The notes beneath the pieces were generated by a model. It ran no database searches, was not told where the DNA came from, and saw nothing but the letters and a program-made list of their open reading frames with translations. Shown one piece after another: positions 44,358-53,753 of a stretch of DNA of 64,000 bases. The stretch is taken from the NCBI GenBank assembly GCA_963667875.2, contig CAXXGC010000012.1:1-64000 (forward strand), written 5' to 3'. Position 1 is the first letter of the stretch; every line of letters starts with the position of its first letter. Origin of the DNA: JAEXOD01 sp963667875 (GTDB taxonomy: Bacteria > Bacteroidota > Ignavibacteria > Ignavibacteriales > Melioribacteraceae). A program made the translations under genes and the position numbers.

Positions 44358-44373
44358 TGGCATTATATTTGGA
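44358..44373 (+). promoter_or_regulatory. Candidate sigma-54 (-24/-12) promoter of the transporter operon
   Basis: TGGCAT-N5-TTGGA, compared with the consensus TGGCAC-N5-TTGCA. The spacing is exact, but the usual C of the -12 GC pair is G, so the match is imperfect. It is 20 bases upstream of the first codon of the fusion-protein gene. Confidence 0.35.
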
Positions 44374-44392
44374 ACAACAATATAAAAATTAA

Positions 44393-45655
44393 ATGGTGTA
44401 TAAAGTGGATAGAAAAATTGAAAAGAAAAAATATACAGTAAAAAATATTGCTTATGCTGCTTTAGGGTTTGCTTTTATTTTGTTTGTTTTATTTTTTGTA
44501 ATTTTTGCCGATCATAGCAGCAAACTGAATGTAAATAAAGATAAAATAAGTATAGTTGAAATACGTGAAGGTTCGTTTCAGGAATATATTTCAATTATGG
44601 GAACAGTAACTCCAATTCAAACATTTTATTTGGATGTTACTGAAGGCGGAAGGGTTGTAACTAAATATGTGCAGGAAGGAGCGTTTTTAAAAGCAGGCGA
44701 TCCGATTATTAAATTGGATAATGCGCAATTAACACTTGATGTAATATATAATGAAGCAAATGTTTTTCAACAGATAAATAATTTAAGAAGTACACGATTA
44801 TCATTTGAGCAAAGCAAATTAAATATACAAGGTGAATTATTAAATATTAATTATGAGATTTTAAACTCCAAAAAAATATACGAAAACAATAAAGTATTAT
44901 TTCAAAAAAATTATATATCCGACCTTGAATTTCAGCAGAGTAAAGATAAATATGAGTATTTAATTAAAAAGAGAAATTTAACACTTGAAGCATTTAAACA
45001 GGATTCGTTATATAGAATGCAGCAAATTGACCAGCTTGAACAATCGGTACAGCAGCTGCAAAATAATTTATTATTAACAAAAGGGCAGTTAGAAAATTTA
45101 ACGGTAAAAGCTCCAATTAACGGACAACTTACATCATTAAAAGTAGAAATTGGGCAGTCAATAGGAAGAGGTGAAAATTTAGGGCAGATAGACAATATCG
45201 ATTCATTTAAAGTCCAGGCCGAAGTTGATGAACACTATATAACAAGTGTAAAACCGGGGCAATATGCCGAGTTTTCTATGGATGGAACGGCTTATAAATT
45301 AACTGTTAAAACGGTGTACCCTGAGGTAAAAAACGGGCGGTTTATTATAGACATGATGTTTAACGGAAAACGCCCGGCAGAAATAAGAAGAGGACAATCG
45401 TTACAGGTTAAATTAGAATTGGGCGGTTATTATAGAGCATTATTATTGCCCCGCGGCGGATTTTATCAAGTAACCGGCGGACAATGGATATTTGTTGTTG
45501 ATAAAAACGGTACGGAGGCAACTAAAAGGAATATTAAATTAGGAAGACAAAATCCGTCAAGTTATGAAGTACTTGAAGGTCTAAATGCAGGGGAAAAAGT
45601 TGTTGTTTCATCGTACGACAATTACAAAGACATAGAAAAATTAATTATTAAATAA
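44393..45655 (+). CDS. HlyD/MacA-type membrane-fusion protein
   Basis: A short cytoplasmic N-terminus, one membrane helix (residues about 22-42), a biotinyl-lipoyl-like half-motif (VTEGGRVVTKYVQEGAFLKAGDPIIKLDNAQL), a long alpha-helical hairpin (about 115-230), the return lipoyl half (LENLTVKAPINGQLTSLKVEIGQSI), and a beta-barrel with membrane-proximal domain. This is the periplasmic adaptor that joins an inner-membrane ABC transporter to an outer-membrane exit duct. It is the first gene of a seven-gene operon and is 20 bases from the ATPase gene. No outer-membrane TolC-type gene is present, so the duct must be encoded elsewhere. Its upstream region carries the candidate regulator site. Confidence 0.92.
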   Translation: MVYKVDRKIEKKKYTVKNIAYAALGFAFILFVLFFVIFADHSSKLNVNKDKISIVEIREGSFQEYISIMGTVTPIQTFYLDVTEGGRVVTKYVQEGAFLKAGDPIIKLDNAQLTLDVIYNEANVFQQINNLRSTRLSFEQSKLNIQGELLNINYEILNSKKIYENNKVLFQKNYISDLEFQQSKDKYEYLIKKRNLTLEAFKQDSLYRMQQIDQLEQSVQQLQNNLLLTKGQLENLTVKAPINGQLTSLKVEIGQSIGRGENLGQIDNIDSFKVQAEVDEHYITSVKPGQYAEFSMDGTAYKLTVKTVYPEVKNGRFIIDMMFNGKRPAEIRRGQSLQVKLELGGYYRALLLPRGGFYQVTGGQWIFVVDKNGTEATKRNIKLGRQNPSSYEVLEGLNAGEKVVVSSYDNYKDIEKLIIK

Positions 45656-45674
45656 ATTAACTGAAGGTAAAAAA

Positions 45675-46364
45675 ATGATCAAAACTGTTAATCTAAAAAA
45701 AGTATATCAAACCGAAGATGTTGAAACTACAGCATTAAATAATGTTAATGTAGAAATAACAAGCGGTGAATTTGTATCAATCATGGGTCCATCCGGCTGC
45801 GGAAAATCAACCCTTATGAATATTTTAGGTATGCTCGATAATCCGTCCGAAGGCGATTATATGTTTTTTAACGAAAACATCTCAAAACTAAATGAAAGAA
45901 AAAGAGCTGCATTCAGAAAAGAAAATATTGGATTTGTATTTCAAAGTTTTAACTTAATTGATGAACTTACCGTTTGCGAAAACGTTGAACTGCCATTATT
46001 ATACTTGGGCTTAAACGGAACGGCACGAAAGAAAAAAGTAAATGAAGTATTGGAAAAAATGAATATCATGCACCGTGTAAATCATTTTCCTCAGCAGTTA
46101 AGCGGCGGCCAGCAGCAGCGTGTTGCGGTAGCAAGGGCAATTGTAAGCAGCCCTAAAATAATATTGGCTGATGAACCAACCGGAAATCTTGATTCGGCAA
46201 ATGGGGATGAAGTAATGAATTTATTAACTTCATTAAACCAAGGTGGAACAACAATAGTAATGGTTACTCACTCGCCCACGTATGCTGAATATGGAAACAG
46301 AATTATTCATTTGTTTGATGGACATGTTGTTACAGAAAATTACAACGAAAAATTTCACGTATAA
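45675..46364 (+). CDS. ABC transporter ATPase of the MacB/LolD family
   Basis: This 229-residue nucleotide-binding subunit has Walker A GPSGCGKST, Q-loop FVFQSFNLI, signature LSGGQQQR, Walker B IILADEP and H-loop VMVTHSP. The sequence type (LNNVNVEITSGEFVSIMGPSGCGKSTLMNILG) is that of the MacB/LolD/FtsE group, which drives mechanotransmission rather than substrate passage through the membrane. It is the only ATPase gene in the operon and must serve the five permeases that follow, unless others elsewhere contribute. An AAGGT precedes its ATG. Confidence 0.96.
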   Translation: MIKTVNLKKVYQTEDVETTALNNVNVEITSGEFVSIMGPSGCGKSTLMNILGMLDNPSEGDYMFFNENISKLNERKRAAFRKENIGFVFQSFNLIDELTVCENVELPLLYLGLNGTARKKKVNEVLEKMNIMHRVNHFPQQLSGGQQQRVAVARAIVSSPKIILADEPTGNLDSANGDEVMNLLTSLNQGGTTIVMVTHSPTYAEYGNRIIHLFDGHVVTENYNEKFHV

Positions 46365-46382
46365 ATTAGATAAAGGCTAAAA

Positions 46383-48791
46383 GTGTTATCAAATTATATA
46401 ATAATTACATTAAGAACTTTACGAAAACAAAAATCGTATACATATATAAGTATACTGGGGCTTGTTGTAAGTTTTATTTGTTATTTTATTATAAATATTT
46501 ATATACAGTCGGAAATCAGTTACGATAAATATTTGCCGGATTATGATCAACTTTATAGAGTTGAAATGAAATTTAATCCCAACACAATGCCGCGAACTCC
46601 TCACCCGCTTGCTCAAACAATGGTAAAAGATTTTCCTGAAGTAAAAAGTGCAGTAAGTGTAACACCTATTTGGGGACAGGGTTTAATAAAACAAAACTTT
46701 GTTGTTCAATTTGAAAAGAAAGTATTTATTGAAAAAAACGTTTTGGCTGTTGATACAACCTTTTTTGATGTATTCAACTTAAAAGTATTGGCCGGAGATG
46801 CTAAAAAGTCGTTATTAAATCCAACCTCTTTAATAATTACAAAAAACATTGCAATAAAATATTTTAATTCAATTGACGTAATAGGTAAAACACTATTATT
46901 AAACAATAAGTATAATATGAGTGTTGGAGCAGTAATACAAAATATACCCAACAATTCACACATTAAATTTGATTTATTGATTTCGTATTTAACTTATAAA
47001 ATTGCAGACGGCAACAGCGTGTTTTTTTTGTGGGCTGATTTTGGCCATTATAATTATGTGAAAATAAAAAAAGGGACTGATGTTAAATCATTAATTGCAA
47101 AATTACCAAACTGGAGTAAAAAATATATTGATTATTCAATTCCCGATTTGAAATCCGATTTTGATATTTCAAAATGTTTCACATTAATTCCAATAAAAGA
47201 TATACATTTAAGCACAAATACAACGTGGGAATTGAACCCGGGCGGAAATATTTATTATGTTTACATTTTATATGCAGCCGCAATTTTAATTGTTGTAATG
47301 GGAGCAATAAATTTCTTAAATCTATCAATTGCCCAGTCACTTCAACGGGCAAAAGAAGTTGGAATAAGAAAAACATTAGGAGCGGAAAGAAAACAGATTG
47401 TTGCTCAATTTTTAAGCGAATCGTATTTGATAACAATTCTTTCAACTATAATAGCAATAATTTTAACAAAAGCACTTTTACCAACATTCAAAGAAATGTT
47501 TTACTGGAATGATCTGCCGGAAAGTATATTTAATTTAGAACAACTTGTTGTGACTTTAGTTTTAGTTTTGTTGGTAGGAGCCTTGTCCGGCTTTTATCCT
47601 GCGGTTTATCTTTCTACTATTTCAACATTTAATGTGTTAAAACAAAACAGCAGTAAAAATTCCAAACCCGGATTAATAAGAAAAGGATTAATGGTATTTC
47701 AATTTACAGTATTAATATTTCTAATTGTATCAACATTGGTCATTAATAAACAAATAAATTATTTAACAGGTAAGGATCTTGGATTTAATAAAAATCAAGT
47801 TGTCGTTATACCTATGATTGATGAATATACAAAACAAAAAGCAGAAACCATCAAAAACGAACTGATGAAAAACCACGAAATAAAATCTGTTTCCTGCGCC
47901 TCAAATATTCCGGGTGACTTATTTAACCGAAATACAATTCGCTGGCGACAGACAGAAAATCCGGTCGGAATATCGGAATTATTTATTGACTGTGATTATT
48001 TTACCACCATGGGAATTAAAATACAAAATGGATGTGGTTTTGAAAAAAATGCTATAAAAGGAAATTCATTTATGTTAAATTCAACCGGAGCCGGACAATT
48101 TACGTGGAAAAATCCTCTGGAAAACAAAATAAGCTGGTATCCCGGAAATCAAGAAATAAAAGGTGATTTAGTAGGTATAGTTGAAGATTTTAATTTTGAA
48201 TCATTACATCATTTAATTGAACCTTTGTTATTTATAAAAGGCGAATATTATGATTTTAATTATATGATTGTAAAAATTAATTCATCAAATATGCCATTGG
48301 TGATTAACAAAATTCAAAGCATTTATTCTCAATATCTTAATTCATCAATTTTTGAATATTCGTTTTTAGATAAAGATTATGATCAGTTGTATATTAAAGA
48401 AACACAAATGTCTAATCTTTTTGGAGCTTTTTCAATTGTTGCAATGGTTATTGCCTGTTTGGGTTTATACAGCATGGCTGCATATTTTGTTGAAAAAAGG
48501 ACTAAAGAAATTGGAATTAGGAAAGTGATAGGAGCAACAACTTCACAAATAATTTATTTGTTGATTAGAGATTTTCTGGTATGGATATGTATCTCTTCGA
48601 TATTTGCTGTTTTATTAAGTTATTATTTGTTGAATATTTGGTTACAGCAGTTTGCTTACAAAACCGCAATTGGTTTTGAACCATTTGTATTTGGAATATT
48701 AATAACCTTAGTAGTTTTGTTTGCAACAATTAGTATTAAAACATTTAAAGCGGCAATTAGCAACCCGGTTAATTCATTAAAATATGAATAA
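46383..48791 (+). CDS. Fused FtsX/MacB-type permease 1
   Basis: This 802-residue protein starts at a GTG (46383), supported by an AAGG 6 bases before it and by alignment with the starts of its paralogues (ML-x-NY-x-x-x-x-R). Topology by eye: one membrane helix (about 20-42), a MacB-type periplasmic domain, three helices (about 280-420), one helix (about 435-460), a second periplasmic domain, and three more helices (about 690-800). It is in effect two MacB halves in one chain. FtsX-type coupling motifs KEVGIRKTLGA and KEIGIRKVIGA follow the first helix of each trio. The C-terminus is NPVNSLKYE, a signature shared across the operon. Cargo is unknown; relatives export peptides, lipids or antibiotics or signal envelope stress. 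Confidence 0.92.
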   Translation: MLSNYIIITLRTLRKQKSYTYISILGLVVSFICYFIINIYIQSEISYDKYLPDYDQLYRVEMKFNPNTMPRTPHPLAQTMVKDFPEVKSAVSVTPIWGQGLIKQNFVVQFEKKVFIEKNVLAVDTTFFDVFNLKVLAGDAKKSLLNPTSLIITKNIAIKYFNSIDVIGKTLLLNNKYNMSVGAVIQNIPNNSHIKFDLLISYLTYKIADGNSVFFLWADFGHYNYVKIKKGTDVKSLIAKLPNWSKKYIDYSIPDLKSDFDISKCFTLIPIKDIHLSTNTTWELNPGGNIYYVYILYAAAILIVVMGAINFLNLSIAQSLQRAKEVGIRKTLGAERKQIVAQFLSESYLITILSTIIAIILTKALLPTFKEMFYWNDLPESIFNLEQLVVTLVLVLLVGALSGFYPAVYLSTISTFNVLKQNSSKNSKPGLIRKGLMVFQFTVLIFLIVSTLVINKQINYLTGKDLGFNKNQVVVIPMIDEYTKQKAETIKNELMKNHEIKSVSCASNIPGDLFNRNTIRWRQTENPVGISELFIDCDYFTTMGIKIQNGCGFEKNAIKGNSFMLNSTGAGQFTWKNPLENKISWYPGNQEIKGDLVGIVEDFNFESLHHLIEPLLFIKGEYYDFNYMIVKINSSNMPLVINKIQSIYSQYLNSSIFEYSFLDKDYDQLYIKETQMSNLFGAFSIVAMVIACLGLYSMAAYFVEKRTKEIGIRKVIGATTSQIIYLLIRDFLVWICISSIFAVLLSYYLLNIWLQQFAYKTAIGFEPFVFGILITLVVLFATISIKTFKAAISNPVNSLKYE

Positions 48792-48861
48792 TATTGCAAA
48801 GGTCTTGATAAATATGTGTAATGGTGTTTTGAAATTAATTAAGAATATTGACGAGTAGAAT

Positions 48862-51255
48862 ATGTTAATAAATTATATAATTACTGCAATAAGAAATATT
48901 AAAAAACAAAGGATAGTATCAACTATCAATATAGTTGGTTTGTCGTTGGCTATGGCAAGCTGCATTTATATTTTGATTTATGTAATTGATGAATTGAAGT
49001 ATGATCAATTTAATGAAAACAAAAAATATATAGTAAGATTAATTAAAGAAAATAGGGAAACAAAGGAAAAAGAAGTATTAAATTCCGCAATAGCTTTTGA
49101 TGAATATTTTGAACAAATTCCTGAATTTAGCAAGGGATTTAGAATAAGTCAGGATATCAATCAGGTTGTAAATGCAGATGAAAATAAATTTATTGATGAT
49201 GTTTTTTATGCCGATAAAGAAATATTAACAATGTTTTCTTTCCCTCTAATCCGAGGTGATAAAAATAAAGCGTTGGAAGTCCCCTTTTCGGCTGTTATAG
49301 ACGAAGATATTGCACTTAAATATTTTGGCACGACCAATGTTTTAGGAAAGATTATTAAAGTTGAAAATGAACATATTTTTAGGATTACGGGAGTTCTTAA
49401 AAATATACCCCTTAATTCGCATATTAGACCTCAAATAATTGTTTCGTTTCCCACGCTTAAAGTTAGCCGGCCTAATGCAATGAAAGAATACAATTTAAGT
49501 TGTTTCTTTTATTTTCAAATCAATAAAAATGCTTCTATCAAAAATATTGAAGTTAAATTAAATAATAATTTTGCCCAAAAAGCAGGTAAAGAATGGGCTA
49601 AACTTATTAAAGTAAAATTAGAGCCGCTGGATAAAATATATTTGTATTCCGCTGATTCGGCTTGGGATTTTGCCGCGCATGGCGACATAAACACTATAAA
49701 AGGTCTGTTAGCAATAACATTTATGATTTTATTAATGGCAACTTTTAATTATACTAACATATTAACTACATTAATTAAAATAAGAGAAAAAGAACTTGCA
49801 ATTAGAAAAACTTTAGGGGCCGGTAAAAGAGATATTGTTAAGCAATTTTTATTGGAATCTTTTACGTATCTGTTTGTGGCTTTAATTTTAGCTTTTATTA
49901 TAATTTTAATGACAAGAGATCAGTTTAACCAATTTACCGGTAAGATGATATTGTTAAGTGACATATTCAGTCTGCAAATTTTAGTGTTTGTAATATGTAT
50001 GTTAATATTTTCAATGATTATTGCAGTTATTTATCCATCAATAATTGCAATCAAAAATAATACTATTGATAGATTAAAGGGTGGAGGTATTTCATCTTCA
50101 ATAAAATATGGCAAAATCAGTTTCGGATTTCGACAAATTGTTATTTGTCTTCAATTTATTATAACAGTGGGGTTGTTAATTTCGGTTGGTATAATATACA
50201 ACCAGTTAAGTTTTGCAAGAAATGAAAAACTTGGATTTAAAAAAGAGAATATTATTTCAATTGACAATCCTTGGGATGAAAGTATGTTCAGCAGATATGA
50301 AACATTAAAAAATAAAATATTACAATATCCCGAAATAATTTCTGCAGCCGCCGGCGGGAATGTCCCTTCTGAAAATATAAATAATTATACATGGATTTAT
50401 TCCCAAGGTATGCAGCAAAAGGACAACATTAAATGTGCCCAAATAGCAATGGATTATGATTACTTTAAAACATTACAGACAAAAATATTAAATGGTAGAA
50501 ATTTTTCTAAAGATTTCCCAAGTGACATGGAAAGATCCATTGTTGTAACCGAATCGGTAGTAAAAGAATTAAATTTAAAAAATCCTATTGGTACATTAAT
50601 CTACGGATTAAATAACGCCGAATCGCCGCAAACAATTATTGGAGTTGTTGAAGATATTCATTTTAAGTCATTTAAGGAAAAAATCCAACCCATTGTTTTT
50701 TATATGCGTATGTGGGGTTCGGCAAATATATTGGTTCGTGTTAAAGGTCAAAACATAACTAAAACAATTCAAACGCTTGAAAAAGAATGGAAAGAAGTTA
50801 GACCCGACAGACCGTTATTGTATAGATTTTTAGATGAATCGTACAATAAATTATATGAAAATGAAAGCAGAATTGAAAAATTAATTATGATTTTTTGTGT
50901 GATTGCAATTTTTATTTCCGGAATAGGATTATTTAGTTTGATCTTATTAACATCACAAATGAGAAGAAAAGAAATTGGAATACGAAAAGTTGTTGGTGCT
51001 AAAGTATTTACTATTGTAAAAACAATGATTAGAGAATATTTAATAATAGTAATAATTGCCAGTTTAATTGCTGTGCCAATAACTTATTATATAATGGAAA
51101 ATTGGCTCCGGGATTATATCTACAGAATAGAAATAAATCCATGGTATTTTATATTGGGTGCATTTACTGCCGTAATATTAACATTAATAGCTGTAGGATT
51201 TCAAGCATTTAAAGCCGCCAGCGAAAATCCGGTAAACAGTTTGAAGTATGAATAA
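48862..51255 (+). CDS. Fused FtsX/MacB-type permease 2
   Basis: It has 797 residues with the same eight-helix, two-half plan as permease 1. This is the most diverged copy in its first half: the coupling motif there reads KELAIRKTLGA, and its start is MLINYIITAIRNIKKQ. The second half keeps RRKEIGIRKVVGA. The C-terminus is NPVNSLKYE. The gap of 70 bases before it is the longest in the operon, so an additional promoter is possible, though none is recognised. The divergent periplasmic domains suggest a different ligand or partner from its neighbours. Confidence 0.92.
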   Translation: MLINYIITAIRNIKKQRIVSTINIVGLSLAMASCIYILIYVIDELKYDQFNENKKYIVRLIKENRETKEKEVLNSAIAFDEYFEQIPEFSKGFRISQDINQVVNADENKFIDDVFYADKEILTMFSFPLIRGDKNKALEVPFSAVIDEDIALKYFGTTNVLGKIIKVENEHIFRITGVLKNIPLNSHIRPQIIVSFPTLKVSRPNAMKEYNLSCFFYFQINKNASIKNIEVKLNNNFAQKAGKEWAKLIKVKLEPLDKIYLYSADSAWDFAAHGDINTIKGLLAITFMILLMATFNYTNILTTLIKIREKELAIRKTLGAGKRDIVKQFLLESFTYLFVALILAFIIILMTRDQFNQFTGKMILLSDIFSLQILVFVICMLIFSMIIAVIYPSIIAIKNNTIDRLKGGGISSSIKYGKISFGFRQIVICLQFIITVGLLISVGIIYNQLSFARNEKLGFKKENIISIDNPWDESMFSRYETLKNKILQYPEIISAAAGGNVPSENINNYTWIYSQGMQQKDNIKCAQIAMDYDYFKTLQTKILNGRNFSKDFPSDMERSIVVTESVVKELNLKNPIGTLIYGLNNAESPQTIIGVVEDIHFKSFKEKIQPIVFYMRMWGSANILVRVKGQNITKTIQTLEKEWKEVRPDRPLLYRFLDESYNKLYENESRIEKLIMIFCVIAIFISGIGLFSLILLTSQMRRKEIGIRKVVGAKVFTIVKTMIREYLIIVIIASLIAVPITYYIMENWLRDYIYRIEINPWYFILGAFTAVILTLIAVGFQAFKAASENPVNSLKYE

Positions 51256-51303
51256 ATTAAATAGAGCTTATAAATATTAAATTAAAATAATAATTGAGGA
51301 AAA

Positions 51304-53721
51304 ATGTTAGCTAATTACTTAAAAATAGCCTTGCGAAATATTGTAAAATTCAAAGCATACTCAATAATAAATATATTAGGTTTGGCAATAGGAATTACGG
51401 GCTGTGTGTTAATTGTGTTTTTTGTGGCCGATGAGCTAAGTTACGATAAGTTTAATGAAAACGCTGAAGATATTTACAGGATATGTTTAAAGGCTAAAAT
51501 TAATGACATGAATTTAAATTTGGCGGCAACGCCGGCACCGTTAGCGGAAACATTAATACGAGAATATCCTGAAGTAAAAACCGCTGTAAGAATAAGTCCG
51601 TCCGGCAATATGACAATAAGATTTGAAGAAAATGCTTTTGTTGAAAATAGATTTATATGGGCCGACTCAACATTTTTTGATGTGTTTAGTGTTGAATTTG
51701 TAAGGGGTAATAAAAAAACCGCTTTGGCAGATCCGCATACTGTTGTGTTAACAGAAGCAACTGCAAAAAAATATTTTGGAAATATTGACCCCGTGGGGAA
51801 GATAATGAATTTTGAGGATAATACTCCGTACCGTGTTGCGGCAATTATAAAAGAATATCCTCGAAATGCTCATTTTCAGTTTGATATTTTAGCATCAATG
51901 AGTTCAAGAGAAGACGCAAGAAATACAGTTTGGTTAAGTAATAATTATCAAACTTATGTAAAGTTAAAACCGGGCAGTAATGGCGGACAGTTTGAAAAAA
52001 AGATGCCTGCCTTAATAAAAAAATATATTGGCCCTCAATTTTTGGCGGCTGTAGGAACTTCTTTTGATAATTTTTTAAAATCTAATAATAATTATAATTA
52101 TTATTTACAGTCATTATTAAGTATTCATTTATATTCCAATATTGATGCGGAAATTGGTTCAAACAGCGATATAACTTATGTGTATGCTCTGTTAATAATA
52201 GCAGTTTTTATTTTATTAATTGCATGTATTAATTTTATGAATTTATCCACAGCCCGCAGTTCAACACGAGCTAAAGAAGTTGGTATTAGAAAAGTTTTGG
52301 GGTCAACCTATTGGCAGCTAATACGGCAATTTTTAGCCGAATCAATTATGTTAAGTTTTATCAGTTTAATATTTTCAATAATAATAATTGCAGTTGTACT
52401 TCCTTATTTTAATGAATTTGTAAATAAAGACATTAAGTTTGGAAGTGTAAATTATTTTACGGCCATTCCATTAATTGTATTATTAGTTGTTGTTGTAGGG
52501 GTAATTGCCGGCAGTTATCCGGCGTTTGTGTTATCAAAATTTAAACCTATAATTGTTTTAAAAGGGAAAATACAAAACACAAAAGCCGGAAGCTGGTTAA
52601 GAAGTTCTTTGGTTATTTTTCAGTTTTCAATTTCGGTAATAATGTTTGTTTGCACATTAATTTTAATGCAGCAGATAAACTATATTAAAACAAAAAAACT
52701 TGGGTATGATAAAGAAAATATATTATTGGTTAAAAGAGGCTGGGGTTTAGGAAATAACATTAATGCCTTTAAACAGGAATTGTTAAATCATCCCGAAATT
52801 AAAAGTGTAGGAGGGGTAAGTAATTTTGCGTGGGATGCTTATTCCAATACTGTTTATATACCCGAGGGACGTTCAATTAACGAACGTTACGTTACTTGGG
52901 TGTTAATAACTGACAGCGATTATCAAAAAACATTAAATATAAAAATGGAAAGCGGAAGATATTTTTCCAATGACTATTCAGCCGATTCCCTGACTTGTGT
53001 GTTAAATGAAACTGCGGTAAGGTTAATGGGAATAACTGATCCGGTCGGCAAAAGTATTTCCTCATTGCCCATGCCCGATGGTACTCGTATGCAATTCAAA
53101 ATAATTGGCGTAATAAAAGATTTTAATTATGAAAAACTAAATATTAAAATTCGTCCTCTTGCATTATTTTATACACCCAGAAACTTGGTTTATTATTGCA
53201 TAAGATATAAGTCGGATAATCCTTCTAAAATAATTGATATTGCCGGTAAAACATGGAAAAAATACGCCGGATTTGCTCCTTTTGAATATGAATTTTTAGA
53301 TGAAAGTTATTCGTTATTATATGCGGGTGAACAAAAAGCGAGTCAAATATTTTTAATATTTTCAATGCTGGCAATATTTATTGCCTGCTTAGGTTTGTTT
53401 GGTTTGGCTGCTTTTACAACCGAACAAAAAACCAAAGAAATAGGTATTCGTAAAACATTGGGTGCCTCAGTAAAACAAATAGTTATTATGCTGGTTAATA
53501 AATTTATTAAATATGTAATTGTTGCAAATATAATAGCATGGCCAATTGCTTATTATGTAATGAATAAATGGATTGAATCATTTGCCTATAGAATTGAAAT
53601 TGGGATATGGCCTTTTCTTTTAGCGGCAATATTTGCATTATTAATTGCTTCGGGTACCGTAATTTATCAAGCTGTAAAAGCGGCTTCGGCTAACCCTATT
53701 GAAAGTTTGAAATACGAATAG
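51304..53721 (+). CDS. Fused FtsX/MacB-type permease 3
   Basis: It has 805 residues and begins MLANYLKIALRNIVKFKAYS. The first periplasmic domain has the family pattern WADSTFFDVFSVEFVRGN and KKYFGNIDPVGKIM; coupling motifs are KEVGIRKVLGS and KEIGIRKTLGA. The C-terminus is NPIESLKYE. An AGGAAAA lies directly before the ATG. It looks intact, with all expected helices, and belongs with permeases 4 and 1 by sequence style. Confidence 0.93.
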   Translation: MLANYLKIALRNIVKFKAYSIINILGLAIGITGCVLIVFFVADELSYDKFNENAEDIYRICLKAKINDMNLNLAATPAPLAETLIREYPEVKTAVRISPSGNMTIRFEENAFVENRFIWADSTFFDVFSVEFVRGNKKTALADPHTVVLTEATAKKYFGNIDPVGKIMNFEDNTPYRVAAIIKEYPRNAHFQFDILASMSSREDARNTVWLSNNYQTYVKLKPGSNGGQFEKKMPALIKKYIGPQFLAAVGTSFDNFLKSNNNYNYYLQSLLSIHLYSNIDAEIGSNSDITYVYALLIIAVFILLIACINFMNLSTARSSTRAKEVGIRKVLGSTYWQLIRQFLAESIMLSFISLIFSIIIIAVVLPYFNEFVNKDIKFGSVNYFTAIPLIVLLVVVVGVIAGSYPAFVLSKFKPIIVLKGKIQNTKAGSWLRSSLVIFQFSISVIMFVCTLILMQQINYIKTKKLGYDKENILLVKRGWGLGNNINAFKQELLNHPEIKSVGGVSNFAWDAYSNTVYIPEGRSINERYVTWVLITDSDYQKTLNIKMESGRYFSNDYSADSLTCVLNETAVRLMGITDPVGKSISSLPMPDGTRMQFKIIGVIKDFNYEKLNIKIRPLALFYTPRNLVYYCIRYKSDNPSKIIDIAGKTWKKYAGFAPFEYEFLDESYSLLYAGEQKASQIFLIFSMLAIFIACLGLFGLAAFTTEQKTKEIGIRKTLGASVKQIVIMLVNKFIKYVIVANIIAWPIAYYVMNKWIESFAYRIEIGIWPFLLAAIFALLIASGTVIYQAVKAASANPIESLKYE

Positions 53722-53753
53722 TTATATTAACCCTTGTAATAGATAGGAAAAGA

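Noticed and set aside
47174..47512. A 112-residue open frame inside permease 1 as an overlapping gene
   Set aside because: It is a shifted frame of a well-supported permease, with Asn/Lys/Ser-rich low-complexity composition.
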